A DNA stretch of 64,000 bases from Mycobacterium pseudokansasii. GTDB lineage: Bacteria; Actinomycetota; Actinomycetes; Mycobacteriales; Mycobacteriaceae. Of the stretch, positions 18,840-27,868 are shown in pieces. The stretch's first letter is position 1. Each line of letters starts with the position of its first letter. Location of the stretch: the NCBI RefSeq assembly GCF_900566075.1, contig NZ_UPHU01000001.1, positions 2,542,001 through 2,606,000 of the forward strand. The letters run 5' to 3'. A model generated the notes under the pieces. The model was given only the letters and a program-made list of their open reading frames with translations. It ran no database searches and had not been told where the DNA came from. The translations under genes were made by a program, and so were the position numbers.

Positions 18840-20045
18840 CTACAGTCCGAGGGAGCGGTAAGTGTGGCGGACGAATCGTGGTTGGGCCGTCCGCAGCGTG
18901 GCCAGCGCGGGGTTGCCCGCCACCGCCGACGCGGCATCCACCGACAAATCGGGACAATGCTGGATCAGATACAGCAGGATCAGGTCGGCTGACGGGTCGG
19001 CCTGCCACCACGTCCCGTATGCGCCGGGCCAGCTGAACGTTCCCGTGCCGCCCGGACCGAACAGCGGCGCCGACTTCGCCGGATCGGTCACGACCGACAA
19101 ATTCAACCCGAAACCGCGGCCCACCCAGAACGGCGCTCCCAAGAAGTTGTGGCGCTTGTGCTCGTCGGTCAGCCGGTCGGTGCGCATCAGGCGCGCCGAC
19201 TCCAATGACAGCACCCGGACTCCGTCGACCGTCCCGTCGCCCAGCAGCATCCGCACGAACCGCAAGTAGTCGTCGGCGGTCGACCACAGTCCGCCGCCGG
19301 CGTTGGGAAACGACGGCGGCCTGACCTGCGGCGGCCCCATCACGTCGTGGCGCAACTTGTCGTCCTCGTCGAGCCGGTACATGGTCGCGGCGCGTCCCCG
19401 CGCCTCGGCCGAGACGAAGAACCCGGTGTCGGTCATGCCCGCCGGACCCAGCACTCGCTCGTCGAGCACCTGATGGAACGGCTTGTCCTCGACGCGAGAC
19501 ACGATCACGCCCAACACGTCGATCGCATGGCTGTAGGTGACCCGGTCGCCGGGCTGGTGAACCAGTGGCAGGGCGGCCAGTTCGGCCAGCCAGGTGTCCG
19601 AACCCTTGCCGAAGGGCAGTCGCATGTAGGCCCGCGAGATGGGCCCGGAGACCGAGAAACTGTAGGCCAGGCCGCTGGTATGAGTCAGCAGATCCTCGAC
19701 CAGGATGGGGCGCCGGGCCGGATGCGTCCGGTCCAGCGGGCCATGCGGGTCGTCCAGCACCTGCGGGTCGGCCAGCTCCGGCGCCCAGCGCGCGATGGGG
19801 TCCCGCAATGTCAGCTTGCCCTCGTCGACCAGGCTCATGGCCGCGGCAACCGTCACCGGCTTGGTCATCGACGCGATGCGAAACAGCGTGTCTCGTTGCA
19901 TCGGCAGACCCGCATCGACGTCGCGGTAGCCGATCTCGTTGACCTGCAACACCTCTCCGCGTTGCCAGACCACGGTCACCGCCCCGGAAAGCAGGCCGGC
20001 GTCACAGACTTGGCGAATGGATGCCTGATTGCCGTCGAGCTTCAC
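18840..20045 (-). CDS. Beta-lactamase-fold serine hydrolase/esterase (Rv1367c homologue)
   Basis: A 401-residue class C beta-lactamase/esterase-family protein. The SxxK motif is SMTK (Ser59-Lys62). The second motif is YSH (about residues 171-173) in place of YxN, followed by a DVLGVIVSRVE helix, and HTSGL lies before it. There is no signal peptide, so it is probably cytosolic, like esterase EstB-type members. The substrate is unknown; penicillin-binding activity is only an annotation for relatives. The GTG start is preceded at 7 nt by TAACCT, consistent with a leaderless mRNA. The GNAT gene follows in the same operon. Confidence 0.82.
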   Translation of the reverse strand: MKLDGNQASIRQVCDAGLLSGAVTVVWQRGEVLQVNEIGYRDVDAGLPMQRDTLFRIASMTKPVTVAAAMSLVDEGKLTLRDPIARWAPELADPQVLDDPHGPLDRTHPARRPILVEDLLTHTSGLAYSFSVSGPISRAYMRLPFGKGSDTWLAELAALPLVHQPGDRVTYSHAIDVLGVIVSRVEDKPFHQVLDERVLGPAGMTDTGFFVSAEARGRAATMYRLDEDDKLRHDVMGPPQVRPPSFPNAGGGLWSTADDYLRFVRMLLGDGTVDGVRVLSLESARLMRTDRLTDEHKRHNFLGAPFWVGRGFGLNLSVVTDPAKSAPLFGPGGTGTFSWPGAYGTWWQADPSADLILLYLIQHCPDLSVDAASAVAGNPALATLRTAQPRFVRHTYRSLGL

Positions 20046-20406
20046 CGGCCCTAGGTTAGTCGCCGGACGTCGGCGGGCGCGGCGGCGGGACCGACTGTCG
20101 GCTCATCGCGATCGACCGTGGGTCGGGGGTCGGCGCACGCGGTTGTTAGTTGTGCGAAAAGCCTTCCGACCTGGCCATGGCGTGTTACCCTCGCGCTCTC
20201 CGGCAATGTGATCTGGGGAACAGGCTGTGGGAGCGACGGCTTGGGGCTGCTAACCGAGCCGTTGCGGTGAACCAGGGTGCGGGGAGCGGTCACCAAGACC
20301 CGCAACTGTGGACGGGGACCGGCGTGCCGGCCTCCGTCCATGCCGTATGAACCTAGCGATCCGCTGCTCCATTACCACCGGTTGGATAACTCAGCAAAGG
20401 TTGGCC
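20046..20406. other. Intergenic region with a structured leader upstream of lprF
   Basis: There is no gene in these 361 nt. TAACCT (minus strand, 20053-20058) is the -10 candidate of the hydrolase gene. Toward lprF the sequence folds well: GACGG(20311)...CCGTC(20338) encloses CCGGcgtgCCGG. An ACGGCT/AGCCGT pair lies near 20233-20263, and GTTGCGG (about 20262) can pair with CCGCAAC (about 20300). The segment ACCCGCAACTGTGGACGGGG resembles the core of a cobalamin riboswitch, but the B12-box end is not evident. I list it only as a structured leader. Confidence 0.35.
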
Positions 20407-21267
20407 ATGAATGGCTTGATCTCACAAGCGCACACCTCCCACCGACGTCTCACCCACCGACCCTCGTTCCCGGTGCCGGCCGCGATGCTGTTCGCGGCAG
20501 CGCTGTTCGCGACGGTCATCACCGGGTGCGGCCACAAAGCGGCCACCGGCACCTCTCAAACCTCCGGGGCATCCTCAAGCTCCGCCGCGACCAGCGCGTC
20601 CGGGTCATCCGGCGCCCCGTCACCCGAAGCTCAGCAACTCCTGCAGGACAGCTCCAAAGCGACCAAAGGCCTGCACTCGCTTCATGTGAGTCTGCAGACA
20701 ACCAACATCACGACGCTTCCCATGGAGAGCGTCAATGCCGACGTGACCAACCAGCCGGAGGGCAACGGTCAGGCCGTCGGGGACGCCATGATCAGATTGC
20801 AGCCGAAGGCCCCCGCGGTCTCCAAGCAGTTCCTGGTCACCAACAAGACCATGTACACCAAGGACGACAGCGGGAAGTACACCTCGATGGGGCCGGCGGA
20901 GAAGATCTACGACCCGGGCATCGTCCTCGACAAGGACAAGGGACTGGGCAACGTCATCGCCAAGGTCCAAAGTGCGCAGATCGCCGGAAACGAAACGATC
21001 GACGGTATCGCCACCGTCAAGGTGACGGGAAGCATCGACGCCGCGGTGATCGATCCACTGGTGCCTCAGCTGGGTAAGGGCGGGGGCACGCTGCCGATCA
21101 CGTTGTACATCGTCGACGTGAAGGCGGCGGGCACCAGCACCACGCCCGGAGCGCCGGCGCCCAGCCCCAACTTGGTGCGCATGGTCGTCGACAAGGACCA
21201 GGGCCACGTCACCATCAACCTGTCGGCCTGGGGCGCGCCGGTCACCATTCCCAACCCGACGGGATAA
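20407..21267 (+). CDS. lprF: Lipoprotein LprF (LppX/LprAFG family)
   Basis: A 286-residue secreted lipoprotein. The signal peptide has a hydrophobic core at about residues 25-39 and a lipobox ITGC with the lipidated Cys41, followed by an S/A/G-rich linker. The mature domain has the LppX/LprAFG fold, a half-barrel with a lipid-binding pocket, with segments such as NKTMYTKDDSGKYTSMGPA and YDPGIVLDKDKGL. The start MNGLISQA is identical to H37Rv LprF as I recall, so the ATG at 20407 is chosen over upstream in-frame codons. LprF has been linked to KdpD signalling and triacylated lipid binding. The paralogue lprG is at the far end of this window. Confidence 0.9.
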   Translation: MNGLISQAHTSHRRLTHRPSFPVPAAMLFAAALFATVITGCGHKAATGTSQTSGASSSSAATSASGSSGAPSPEAQQLLQDSSKATKGLHSLHVSLQTTNITTLPMESVNADVTNQPEGNGQAVGDAMIRLQPKAPAVSKQFLVTNKTMYTKDDSGKYTSMGPAEKIYDPGIVLDKDKGLGNVIAKVQSAQIAGNETIDGIATVKVTGSIDAAVIDPLVPQLGKGGGTLPITLYIVDVKAAGTSTTPGAPAPSPNLVRMVVDKDQGHVTINLSAWGAPVTIPNPTG

Positions 21268-21291
21268 CCGCCGCGGGGTGCATTGCCGATT

Positions 21292-21355
21292 GGGAACCGG
21301 CCCGCGACTGCCGAACGGCGGCTAGGACCGCCGAATCGTCTCCGGGCCGGTTCCC
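21292..21355 (+). terminator. Nested hairpin after lprF
   Basis: GGGAACCGGCCCG (21292-21304) and CGGGCCGGTTCCC (21343-21355) are perfect complements. Inside them CGGCGG (21316-21321) pairs with CCGCCG (21328-21333). The structure starts 24 nt after the lprF stop and could end its transcript; it could also be the ends of a small repeat element. The remaining sequence to the next gene (21356-21538) shows nothing else. Confidence 0.5.
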
Positions 21356-21538
21356 GCCCGCGGTTGGCTCCTTGGGGCGCAACCGATTTGGTGCACCGTA
21401 AGGGCAGATCGCGCGGCCCCGAATGCCGTTGAGAATTCTCCAAGGCCATACGTCCAACATTGGGGCACCATTGGGGTCACTTCGCCGGAACCGACGGCCA
21501 CCGCCCGATCTCACCCGACCAGACCTGGAGGAATACGA

Positions 21539-23008
21539 ATGACGAACGACCTCCCAGACGTTCAGGAGCGCGGCCCCGCTCTGCGCCCTGCTCCTCCTCC
21601 TGGCGGGCCACCGCTGTCAGACGTGTGGGTCTACAACGGGCGGGCATACGACCTCAGCGATTGGATATCCAAGCATCCCGGTGGCGCCTTCTTCATCGGG
21701 CGCACCAAAAATCGCGATATCACCGCGATCATCGCCTCCTACCATCGTGATCCGGCCAAGGTAGAGCGAATCTTGGAGCGCCGCTACGCCCTGGGCCGCG
21801 ATGCAACGCCGCGCGATATCCATCCCAAACACAACGCTCCGCCGTTCCTGTTCAAAGACAGCTTCAACAGCTGGCGGGACACCCCCAAGTACCGTTTCGA
21901 CAACCCCGACGACTTGATGCACCGCGTCAAAGCGCGGCTGACCGAGCCGGCGCTGGGCGCGCGGATCAAACGGATGGACCGGCTGTTCAATATCGTCGTG
22001 GCGCTGCTGGCCGCCGCGTATGTGGCGGTCCAGGGTGTGCGGTTGGCCGAACCACGGTGGATGCCGTTGTGGGCCTTTGTGATTGCCATGGTGCTGCTGC
22101 GCAGTTCGCTGGTCGGCTACGGCCATTACGCGTTGCATCGGGCGCAACGGGGCCCTAATCGGTTCTTCGCCAATGCCTTCGACCTGAACTATGTGGCGTT
22201 GTCGTTGGTGGTCGCCGACGGGCACACGTTGCTGCATCACCCGTACACCCAAAGCGACGTCGACATCAAGAAGAACGTCTTCACGATGATGATGCAGCTG
22301 CCGCGGCTGTATCGGGTGCCGGTGCATACGGTTCACAAGTTCGGCCACCTGCTCACCGGCATGGCCATCCGCATCGCCGACGTGTGGAACATGACTCGCA
22401 AGGTGGGTGTCGAGGAGGGCTACGGAAGTTGGCGCAATGCGCTGCCACACTTCCTGGGGTCGTCCGGGGTGCGTCTGCTCCTGGTCACCGAGATGGCGGT
22501 CTTCGCCCTGGCCGGCGACTTCTGGGCCTGGGCACTGCAATTCGTCGTGACGCTGTGGGTCAGCACCTTCCTGGTGGTGGCGAGCCACGAGTTCGAGGAC
22601 GACGCCGGCGAGCCCGCCCCAACCGGTGAAGACTGGGGCGTGGACCAAGTGGTGCACGCCAACGACCTGGTGGTGGTCGGGAATCGCTATGTCGACTGCT
22701 TCCTGTCGGCGGGCCTGAGTTCGCACCGCGTCCACCATGTATTGCCGTTCCAGCGCAGCGGGTTCGCCAACATCGTCACCGAGGACGTATTACGGGAAGA
22801 GGCGGCGAAGTCCGGCGTGGAGTGGCTTCCGGCAAAGAGTTTCGTGACCGATCGGCTGCCGAAGCTCTGCCGCACCTACCTGCTCTCGCCGTCGCGCCAA
22901 GCCAGGGAGCACAAGTGGGGTTTCCTGCGGGAACACTGCTCGCCGGCGGCCTGGAAAGCCAGTGCCGGCTACGTGGTTGCCGGCTTCGTCGGAATCGGGT
23001 CGGTATGA
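21539..23008 (+). CDS. Cytochrome b5-fatty acid desaturase/hydroxylase fusion (Rv1371 homologue)
   Basis: A 489-residue membrane protein. Residues 26-80 form a cytochrome b5-like haem domain with HPGG (His46) and a second candidate ligand His69. Membrane helices lie near 148-168, 175-195, 310-330 and 335-352, with a fatty-acid desaturase domain. Its His boxes include GHYALHR (around 198), HTLLHHPYT (around 230) and HRVHHVLPF (around 400). These bind a di-iron centre in front-end desaturases. It probably desaturates or hydroxylates a lipid acyl chain. A CTGGAGG site precedes the ATG. Its stop overlaps the pks18 start, so the two are coupled. Confidence 0.85.
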   Translation: MTNDLPDVQERGPALRPAPPPGGPPLSDVWVYNGRAYDLSDWISKHPGGAFFIGRTKNRDITAIIASYHRDPAKVERILERRYALGRDATPRDIHPKHNAPPFLFKDSFNSWRDTPKYRFDNPDDLMHRVKARLTEPALGARIKRMDRLFNIVVALLAAAYVAVQGVRLAEPRWMPLWAFVIAMVLLRSSLVGYGHYALHRAQRGPNRFFANAFDLNYVALSLVVADGHTLLHHPYTQSDVDIKKNVFTMMMQLPRLYRVPVHTVHKFGHLLTGMAIRIADVWNMTRKVGVEEGYGSWRNALPHFLGSSGVRLLLVTEMAVFALAGDFWAWALQFVVTLWVSTFLVVASHEFEDDAGEPAPTGEDWGVDQVVHANDLVVVGNRYVDCFLSAGLSSHRVHHVLPFQRSGFANIVTEDVLREEAAKSGVEWLPAKSFVTDRLPKLCRTYLLSPSRQAREHKWGFLREHCSPAAWKASAGYVVAGFVGIGSV

Positions 23009-24198
23009 GCAGCGCAGCTGAGGGTGGCGCCCTGCGCCCGGTGGCCGAGGCGCCCGGCTGCGAAGCCCACTATGACCTCGCCCAGTTGCCACCGGCTCCG
23101 CCGACAACGGTGGCGGTCATCGAAGGCATGGCTACCGGGGGGCCGCGACGGGTGGTCCGGCAGTCCGACGCCGCTGCGCAGGTGGCCCAGATGTTCCTCG
23201 ACCCGCAACAGCGGGAACGGGTTACCCGGGTCTATGAGAAGACCCGCATCGACACCCGGAGGATGGCCGTCAATCCGCTGGACGCCGAGTTCGACGCATT
23301 CCGGCGCGAACCCGCAACCATCCGGGACCGGATGGGCCTGTTCTACCGGCATGCGGTACCGCTGGCGGTCGAGGTGAGCCGGCGTGCGCTCGACGGACTT
23401 TGCCACGGTGCCGAAGAGATCGGGCTGTTGGTGTTCGTCACCAGCACCGGGTTCATCGCTCCGGGCGTGGACGTGGCGATCGTCAAGGAACTCGGCCTGT
23501 CGCGGGCGATTTCGCGAGTCGTGGTCAATTTCATGGGATGTGCGGCGGCGATGAACGCCATTCGCACCGCCACCAATTACGTCCGAGCCCACCCGGCAAT
23601 GAAGGCGTTGGTGGTGTGCATCGAATTGTGCTCGGTCAACGCGGTTTTCGCCGACAACATCAACGATGTGGTGATCCACAGCCTGTTCGGCGATGGCTGT
23701 GCCGCGCTGGTGATCGGTGCCAGCCAGGTGCGACAGCAGTTGCCGGCGGGCAGTGTGGTGATCCGCAGCAACTTCAGCCGGCTCCTCGACGACGCCGAAG
23801 ACGGCATCGTGCTGGGCGTCAATCATGACGGCATCACCTGCGAACTGTCAGAGGACCTGCCCGACTACATTTACCGCGGAGTTGCGCCAGTCGTCGCAGA
23901 AATGCTGCAGGACAACGGATTACAACAGTGCGATATCGATCTGTGGGCGATCCATCCGGGTGGTCCCAAGATCATCGAACAGTCGGTGCGCTCGTTGGGC
24001 GTCCCGGCCGAGCTCGCGGCGCCCAGCTGGGATGTGCTGGCACGCTTCGGCAACATGCTGAGCGTCTCGCTGATCTTCGTGCTGGAAATGATGGTGCGGC
24101 AGGCGGAGTCGGCAAAACCCATCTCGACCGGCGTGGCGTTCGCCTTTGCGCCGGGGGTCACCGTCGAAGGCATGCTGTTCGATATCGTGCGCCGGTGA
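23005..24198 (+). CDS. pks18: Type III polyketide synthase Pks18
   Basis: A chalcone-synthase-like homodimeric enzyme of 397 residues that condenses long-chain acyl-CoA with malonyl-CoA to alkyl pyrones. The triad is complete: Cys179 in [10 protein letters not shown], His317 in WAIHPGGPK and Asn350 in RFGNMLSVS. The sequence follows H37Rv Pks18 closely apart from the first 30 residues. The ATG at 23005 overlaps the stop of the desaturase gene (ATGA). A longer frame from 22822 lies inside that gene and is rejected. The sulfotransferase gene follows after 32 nt. Confidence 0.93.
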   Translation: MSSAAEGGALRPVAEAPGCEAHYDLAQLPPAPPTTVAVIEGMATGGPRRVVRQSDAAAQVAQMFLDPQQRERVTRVYEKTRIDTRRMAVNPLDAEFDAFRREPATIRDRMGLFYRHAVPLAVEVSRRALDGLCHGAEEIGLLVFVTSTGFIAPGVDVAIVKELGLSRAISRVVVNFMGCAAAMNAIRTATNYVRAHPAMKALVVCIELCSVNAVFADNINDVVIHSLFGDGCAALVIGASQVRQQLPAGSVVIRSNFSRLLDDAEDGIVLGVNHDGITCELSEDLPDYIYRGVAPVVAEMLQDNGLQQCDIDLWAIHPGGPKIIEQSVRSLGVPAELAAPSWDVLARFGNMLSVSLIFVLEMMVRQAESAKPISTGVAFAFAPGVTVEGMLFDIVRR

Positions 24199-24230
24199 CC
24201 GCGGCTTTGACACTCGAAGGGAGGTGGCAC

Positions 24231-25241
24231 ATGACCAATGCCCCCGGGCGGCCGAATGCCAATGCACCGGCGACGGACCGCGTCCTGTACCGCTCGTTGA
24301 TGACCGACAGTACGCGCTGGGACGCCCTGCAACTGCGTGACGGCGACATCATCATCTCGACGCCGTCCAAGTGCGGCATGACCTGGACACAGCGGCTGAT
24401 TTCGCTGCTTGTCTTCGACGGGCCGGAATTGCCGGGACCATTGTCGACCGTGTCACCGTGGCTCGACCAGACCATCCGGCCCATCGAGGAGGTGGTCGCC
24501 GTCCTCGACGCACAGGACCACCGCCGGTTCATCAAGACCCACACCCCGCTGGACGGTCTGGTGCTCGATGATCGCGTCACCTACATCTGCGTCGGCCGCG
24601 ATCCGCGCGATGCCGCAGTGTCGATGCTGTTCCACGTCGCCAACGTCGATGCCGAGCGACTGCGGGAATTGCATGAGGCCGCGGTGCCCCCGCCGCTGCA
24701 GCCGGGTCGGCCGGGGCCCGGGCCCGCCCCGCAATCCGGTGGCCGCGGCCCGGCCGAGGAGTTCCGGCACTGGATGGAGGGGCCGGCCCTGCCACCGCCG
24801 GGCGTGGGGTTCGCGCCCCCCAAAGGAATCGGAACGCTGGCCAACGTGCTGCACCACTTCGGCACGGCATGGGAGCGGCGGCACCTGCCGAATGTGGCGC
24901 TGTTCCACTATGCCGACTACGAGGTGGACCTGATAGCCGAGCTGATGCGGCTTGCCGCGGTACTCGGTATCGACCTGAGTCGCGATCGCGCCCGCGAACT
25001 CGTCGCCCACGCGTCGCTGGACGCCATGCGATCCCGCGCGGCGGAGATCGCCCCCAACACCACCGACGGCATCTGGCACAGCCAGGAGCAATTCTTCCGC
25101 CGCGGCCGCAGCGGCGACTGGCAGCAGTATTTCGGCTACGAGGAGCACCGCCGCTACAACCACCGCATCAACCAGCTTGCCCCACCGGATCTGCTGGCCT
25201 GGGCGCACGAGGGGCGCCGGGGCTACGACCCCGCCGCCTGA
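24231..25241 (+). CDS. PAPS-dependent sulfotransferase (Rv1373 homologue)
   Basis: A 336-residue cytosolic sulfotransferase related to Rv1373, which is known as a glycolipid sulfotransferase. The 5'-phosphosulfate loop [12 protein letters not shown] is at residues 43-54, KTHTPLDG (around 101) gives the catalytic His, and [12 protein letters not shown] (around 123-134) the 3'-phosphate site. A Pro/Gly-rich insertion ([19 protein letters not shown], around 156-175) is unusual. A GGGAGGTGG ribosome site precedes the ATG. It is the third gene of the desaturase-pks18-sulfotransferase operon, so its acceptor may be a hydroxyl on the polyketide product. Confidence 0.87.
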   Translation: MTNAPGRPNANAPATDRVLYRSLMTDSTRWDALQLRDGDIIISTPSKCGMTWTQRLISLLVFDGPELPGPLSTVSPWLDQTIRPIEEVVAVLDAQDHRRFIKTHTPLDGLVLDDRVTYICVGRDPRDAAVSMLFHVANVDAERLRELHEAAVPPPLQPGRPGPGPAPQSGGRGPAEEFRHWMEGPALPPPGVGFAPPKGIGTLANVLHHFGTAWERRHLPNVALFHYADYEVDLIAELMRLAAVLGIDLSRDRARELVAHASLDAMRSRAAEIAPNTTDGIWHSQEQFFRRGRSGDWQQYFGYEEHRRYNHRINQLAPPDLLAWAHEGRRGYDPAA

Positions 25242-25254
25242 GGCTCGGGCCGGC

Positions 25255-25914
25255 TCAGTTCGACATACGCCGTTGGGCTCGTACGTACCAAAACGCCATT
25301 TCCGCTTCGACTCCGTCGATTTCGCGGCGCACCGTGACCGGCTCCAGCGATTCGACATCCCACCCGGCGCCGCCGAGCACGTCGCGCAGGGTCTGTTCGG
25401 ACACCGCCGGCCGCGGCCATTCCTCGTTCGGCGGATTGGCATCCGAGAAGCAACTGAGTAGCAGGGTGGCTCCCGGCCGGGTAGCCCGGTGCACGGCCGC
25501 CGCATAGCTGCGCTTGCCGTCGTCGTCGAGGCAATGGAACATGCCGCTGTCGATCACGGTGTCGAAAGCGTCGGTGTAGCCGATGAGCGTGGTGGCGTCT
25601 GCCGCCGCGAACCGCACGTCGACTCCGGCGTCGCCGGCGCGGCGTTCGGCGATGATCAGCGCGGTCGGAGAAATGTCCAAAGCGGTCACGCGGTGTCCGT
25701 GCTGAGCGAGATAGATCGCGTTGTCGCCGAGCCCGCAGCCGATGTCGAGCACGTCACCGTGGACCCAGCCGCCGGCCTGCCACGCGATCACGTTCTCTTT
25801 GGGCGCCTTGGTATCCCACGGCGGCGTCGTCATCGGCGGGATGCTCGGGCCGGGGCTTTCCCCGCGGTACAGCGCATCGAAATCCATGCGCTGGGGGGAG
25901 TTAGGACCGGTCAT
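25255..25914 (-). CDS. SAM-dependent methyltransferase (Rv1377c homologue)
   Basis: A 219-residue class I methyltransferase. The SAM-binding motif VLDIGCGLGDNAIYLA is at about residues 54-69, with ALDISPTAL as motif II and DSGMFHCL as motif IV. The length and start match Rv1377c. The substrate is unknown; it resembles thiopurine/thiocyanate-type methyltransferases. It is convergent with the sulfotransferase operon. On the minus strand a TACTCT hexamer (25921-25926) ends 6 nt before the ATG, so a leaderless transcript is likely. Confidence 0.82.
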   Translation of the reverse strand: MTGPNSPQRMDFDALYRGESPGPSIPPMTTPPWDTKAPKENVIAWQAGGWVHGDVLDIGCGLGDNAIYLAQHGHRVTALDISPTALIIAERRAGDAGVDVRFAAADATTLIGYTDAFDTVIDSGMFHCLDDDGKRSYAAAVHRATRPGATLLLSCFSDANPPNEEWPRPAVSEQTLRDVLGGAGWDVESLEPVTVRREIDGVEAEMAFWYVRAQRRMSN

Positions 25915-25920
25915 CTCGCC

Positions 25921-25926
25921 AGAGTA
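25921..25926 (-). promoter_or_regulatory. -10 hexamer TACTCT, leaderless promoter of the Rv1377c homologue
   Basis: TACTCT on the minus strand fits TAnnnT and ends 6 nt before the ATG at 25914. Confidence 0.5.
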
Positions 25927-25965
25927 GCCGAAATCGTCATCCTAGCAACAGAATTAGCAGATCCA

Positions 25966-27630
25966 CTACGCCGGTCCCGTTGCGCCGGCATTGCCGAAGA
26001 GCTTTCCGCCGGCGCCGCCGTCACCGCCGGGCGCGCCGTCGACACCGGCCCCGCCAGCACCGCCGTCGCCGACGAGTTGGGCGCTGCCGCCATCACCGCC
26101 GCCGGAGGCGGCACCCGCCAAGCCGGATGTGCCGGCGGGACTGCCGGTGCCGCCGGAACCGGGACTACCACCGGTGGCACCGGCACCGCCGGCGCCGCCG
26201 GTGCCGTACACCAACCCAGCGATACCACCGCCGCCGCCGGTGGCGGCGGCGCCGCCATCACCGCCATCACCGCCGGCGCCGCCGGCGCCGCTCACGTCAC
26301 CGATGCCGCCGTCGCCGCCATCACCTCCGGCACCACCGTTACCGCCGGCGCCGCCGAAGCCCACCAGTCCGCCGCCGGCTCCGCCCGCTCCGCCGATGGC
26401 GGCGGCGCCGCCCACGCCGCCCTTGCCGCCATCGCCAAATTCGGGGCCGCCTTTGCCGCCGAGGCCGCCGTTGTTGCCTGCGCCGCCTGCGCCGCCGGAC
26501 CCGCCTGCGCCGCCGGACCCGCCGACGCCCACCAGCCCGCCGCCAGCCCCACCCGCTCCGCCCATGCCGGCCGCGCCGCCGGCGCCGCCCGCGCCGCCGG
26601 CTTCGTTGCCGGGGCCGCCGTCGCCGCCAACCCCACCAGCCCCGCCGGCGCCGCCGGACCCGCCGACGCCCACCAGCCCGCCACCAGCTCCACCCGCTCC
26701 ACCCATGGCACCGTTGCCGCCGGCGCCGCCGGCGAAGCCGTTTTGGTAGTAGGCGCCCGCGCCACCAGCCCCGCCGGCCCCGCCGGCCCCGCCGGCGCCG
26801 CCGGTGCCGTAGAGCACTCCGGCGTGCCCACCGGGCGCGCCCAGCCCGCCGTCGCCACCGGGAGCGCCGTCGCCAACGAGGCCGGTGCTGCCGGTGCTGC
26901 CGGTCGCACCATTACCGCCGGCGCCGCCGCTGCCGAATAACCCGATTGCATTGCCACCGGCGCCGCCAGCACCGCCGGAAAGCGGTGCAGCGGCACTGCC
27001 TCCGCTCGCCCCGCCGGCGCCACCGGGCCCGCCGTTGCCGACCAGCCACCCGCCGTTACCGCCGGCCCCGCCGTTGGTACCGGCGACACCGGCGCCGGCA
27101 TTGAAACCGGCCCCGCCAGCCCCACCATCGCCCCACAACCCTGCCGGTCCACCTGCGCCGCCGGACACACCAGCGGTGTTGCTGGCGCCGCCGTTGCCGC
27201 CGTTGCCGTACAAAAACCCGCCGGGCCCGCCCGCCTGCCCCGGCCCACCATTGGTGCCGTCACCGATCAATGGGCGTCCCAACAGCGCCTGGCTGGGCGC
27301 ATTGATCACGCCGAGCACCTCCTGCTCCACCGTTTGCAACGGCGAGGCGTTGGCGGCTTCGGCGCTGGCATACCAACCGGCCGCGGACGTCAAACCCTGC
27401 GCGAACCGGGCATGGAACGTCTCCGCCTGGGCGCTGATCACCTGATAGGCCTGGCCATGCGAAGCGAACAGCGCCGCGACCGCCGCCGATACCTCATCCT
27501 GGCCCGCCGCCAGCACCGTTGTGATCGGAGCCAAGGCGACGGCGTTAGCCACCTTGAGCACAGCACCGATACCGGCCACATCCGCAGCGGCCGCCGTCAG
27601 TGCCTCTGGCACTGCGACCGCAAATGACAT
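25966..27630 (-). CDS. PE_PGRS protein
   Basis: A 554-residue PE_PGRS protein. The PE domain (residues 1-95) starts [20 protein letters not shown] and ends near the conserved [11 protein letters not shown] linker with [11 protein letters not shown], the usual PE-PGRS junction, follows at about residue 120. The rest is GGAGG/NGG repeat (PGRS) interrupted by VGxGGxGGxGG blocks, ending [13 protein letters not shown]. These proteins are exported by ESX-5 and displayed at the surface; calcium binding by the PGRS sail is proposed. It points away from pyrR, with a 238-nt shared upstream region. Confidence 0.9.
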   Translation of the reverse strand: MSFAVAVPEALTAAAADVAGIGAVLKVANAVALAPITTVLAAGQDEVSAAVAALFASHGQAYQVISAQAETFHARFAQGLTSAAGWYASAEAANASPLQTVEQEVLGVINAPSQALLGRPLIGDGTNGGPGQAGGPGGFLYGNGGNGGASNTAGVSGGAGGPAGLWGDGGAGGAGFNAGAGVAGTNGGAGGNGGWLVGNGGPGGAGGASGGSAAAPLSGGAGGAGGNAIGLFGSGGAGGNGATGSTGSTGLVGDGAPGGDGGLGAPGGHAGVLYGTGGAGGAGGAGGAGGAGAYYQNGFAGGAGGNGAMGGAGGAGGGLVGVGGSGGAGGAGGVGGDGGPGNEAGGAGGAGGAAGMGGAGGAGGGLVGVGGSGGAGGSGGAGGAGNNGGLGGKGGPEFGDGGKGGVGGAAAIGGAGGAGGGLVGFGGAGGNGGAGGDGGDGGIGDVSGAGGAGGDGGDGGAAATGGGGGIAGLVYGTGGAGGAGATGGSPGSGGTGSPAGTSGLAGAASGGGDGGSAQLVGDGGAGGAGVDGAPGGDGGAGGKLFGNAGATGPA

Positions 27631-27798
27631 TCGACGCCCCTCACGGCACAGAGCAACAGTTCGATGTTATCGCCGTTGCGGCGTATCGGAGAACGTTTTC
27701 AGGGACAGGCTTCTGGCCAATACCCGCACGCCCGTAGCCGCTGCGCGGCCACCTACGCCCAATGCGCGCCCTGCATCGTCGTGCGGGCAGGGCAGTGC

Positions 27799-27804
27799 TA
27801 GGCT
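27799..27804 (+). promoter_or_regulatory. -10 hexamer of the pyr operon
   Basis: TAGGCT fits the mycobacterial -10 consensus and would start the pyr mRNA near 27811, giving a leader of about 58 nt that contains the PyrR-binding loop. No clear -35 is visible. Confidence 0.4.
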
Positions 27805-27830
27805 GCCCCGCAGCCGACATCCTTTAACGA

Positions 27831-27848
27831 TCCGTCCAGAGAGGCGGA
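27831..27848 (+). promoter_or_regulatory. PyrR mRNA-binding hairpin overlapping the ribosome-site region
   Basis: TCCG (27831-27834) pairs with CGGA (27845-27848) around the loop TCCAGAGAGG, which matches the PyrR-binding loop of pyr leaders. The Shine-Dalgarno AAGGAGG follows at 27850-27856. With UMP bound, PyrR would hold this hairpin and block translation initiation, the mechanism described for mycobacterial pyrR leaders. No separate antiterminator is seen. Confidence 0.75.
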
Positions 27849-27868
27849 GAAGGAGGTCACCGTCTCGC

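Noticed and set aside
20215..20345. Firm call of a cobalamin riboswitch
   Set aside because: Only the central core looks similar; the B12 box and correct spacing are missing.
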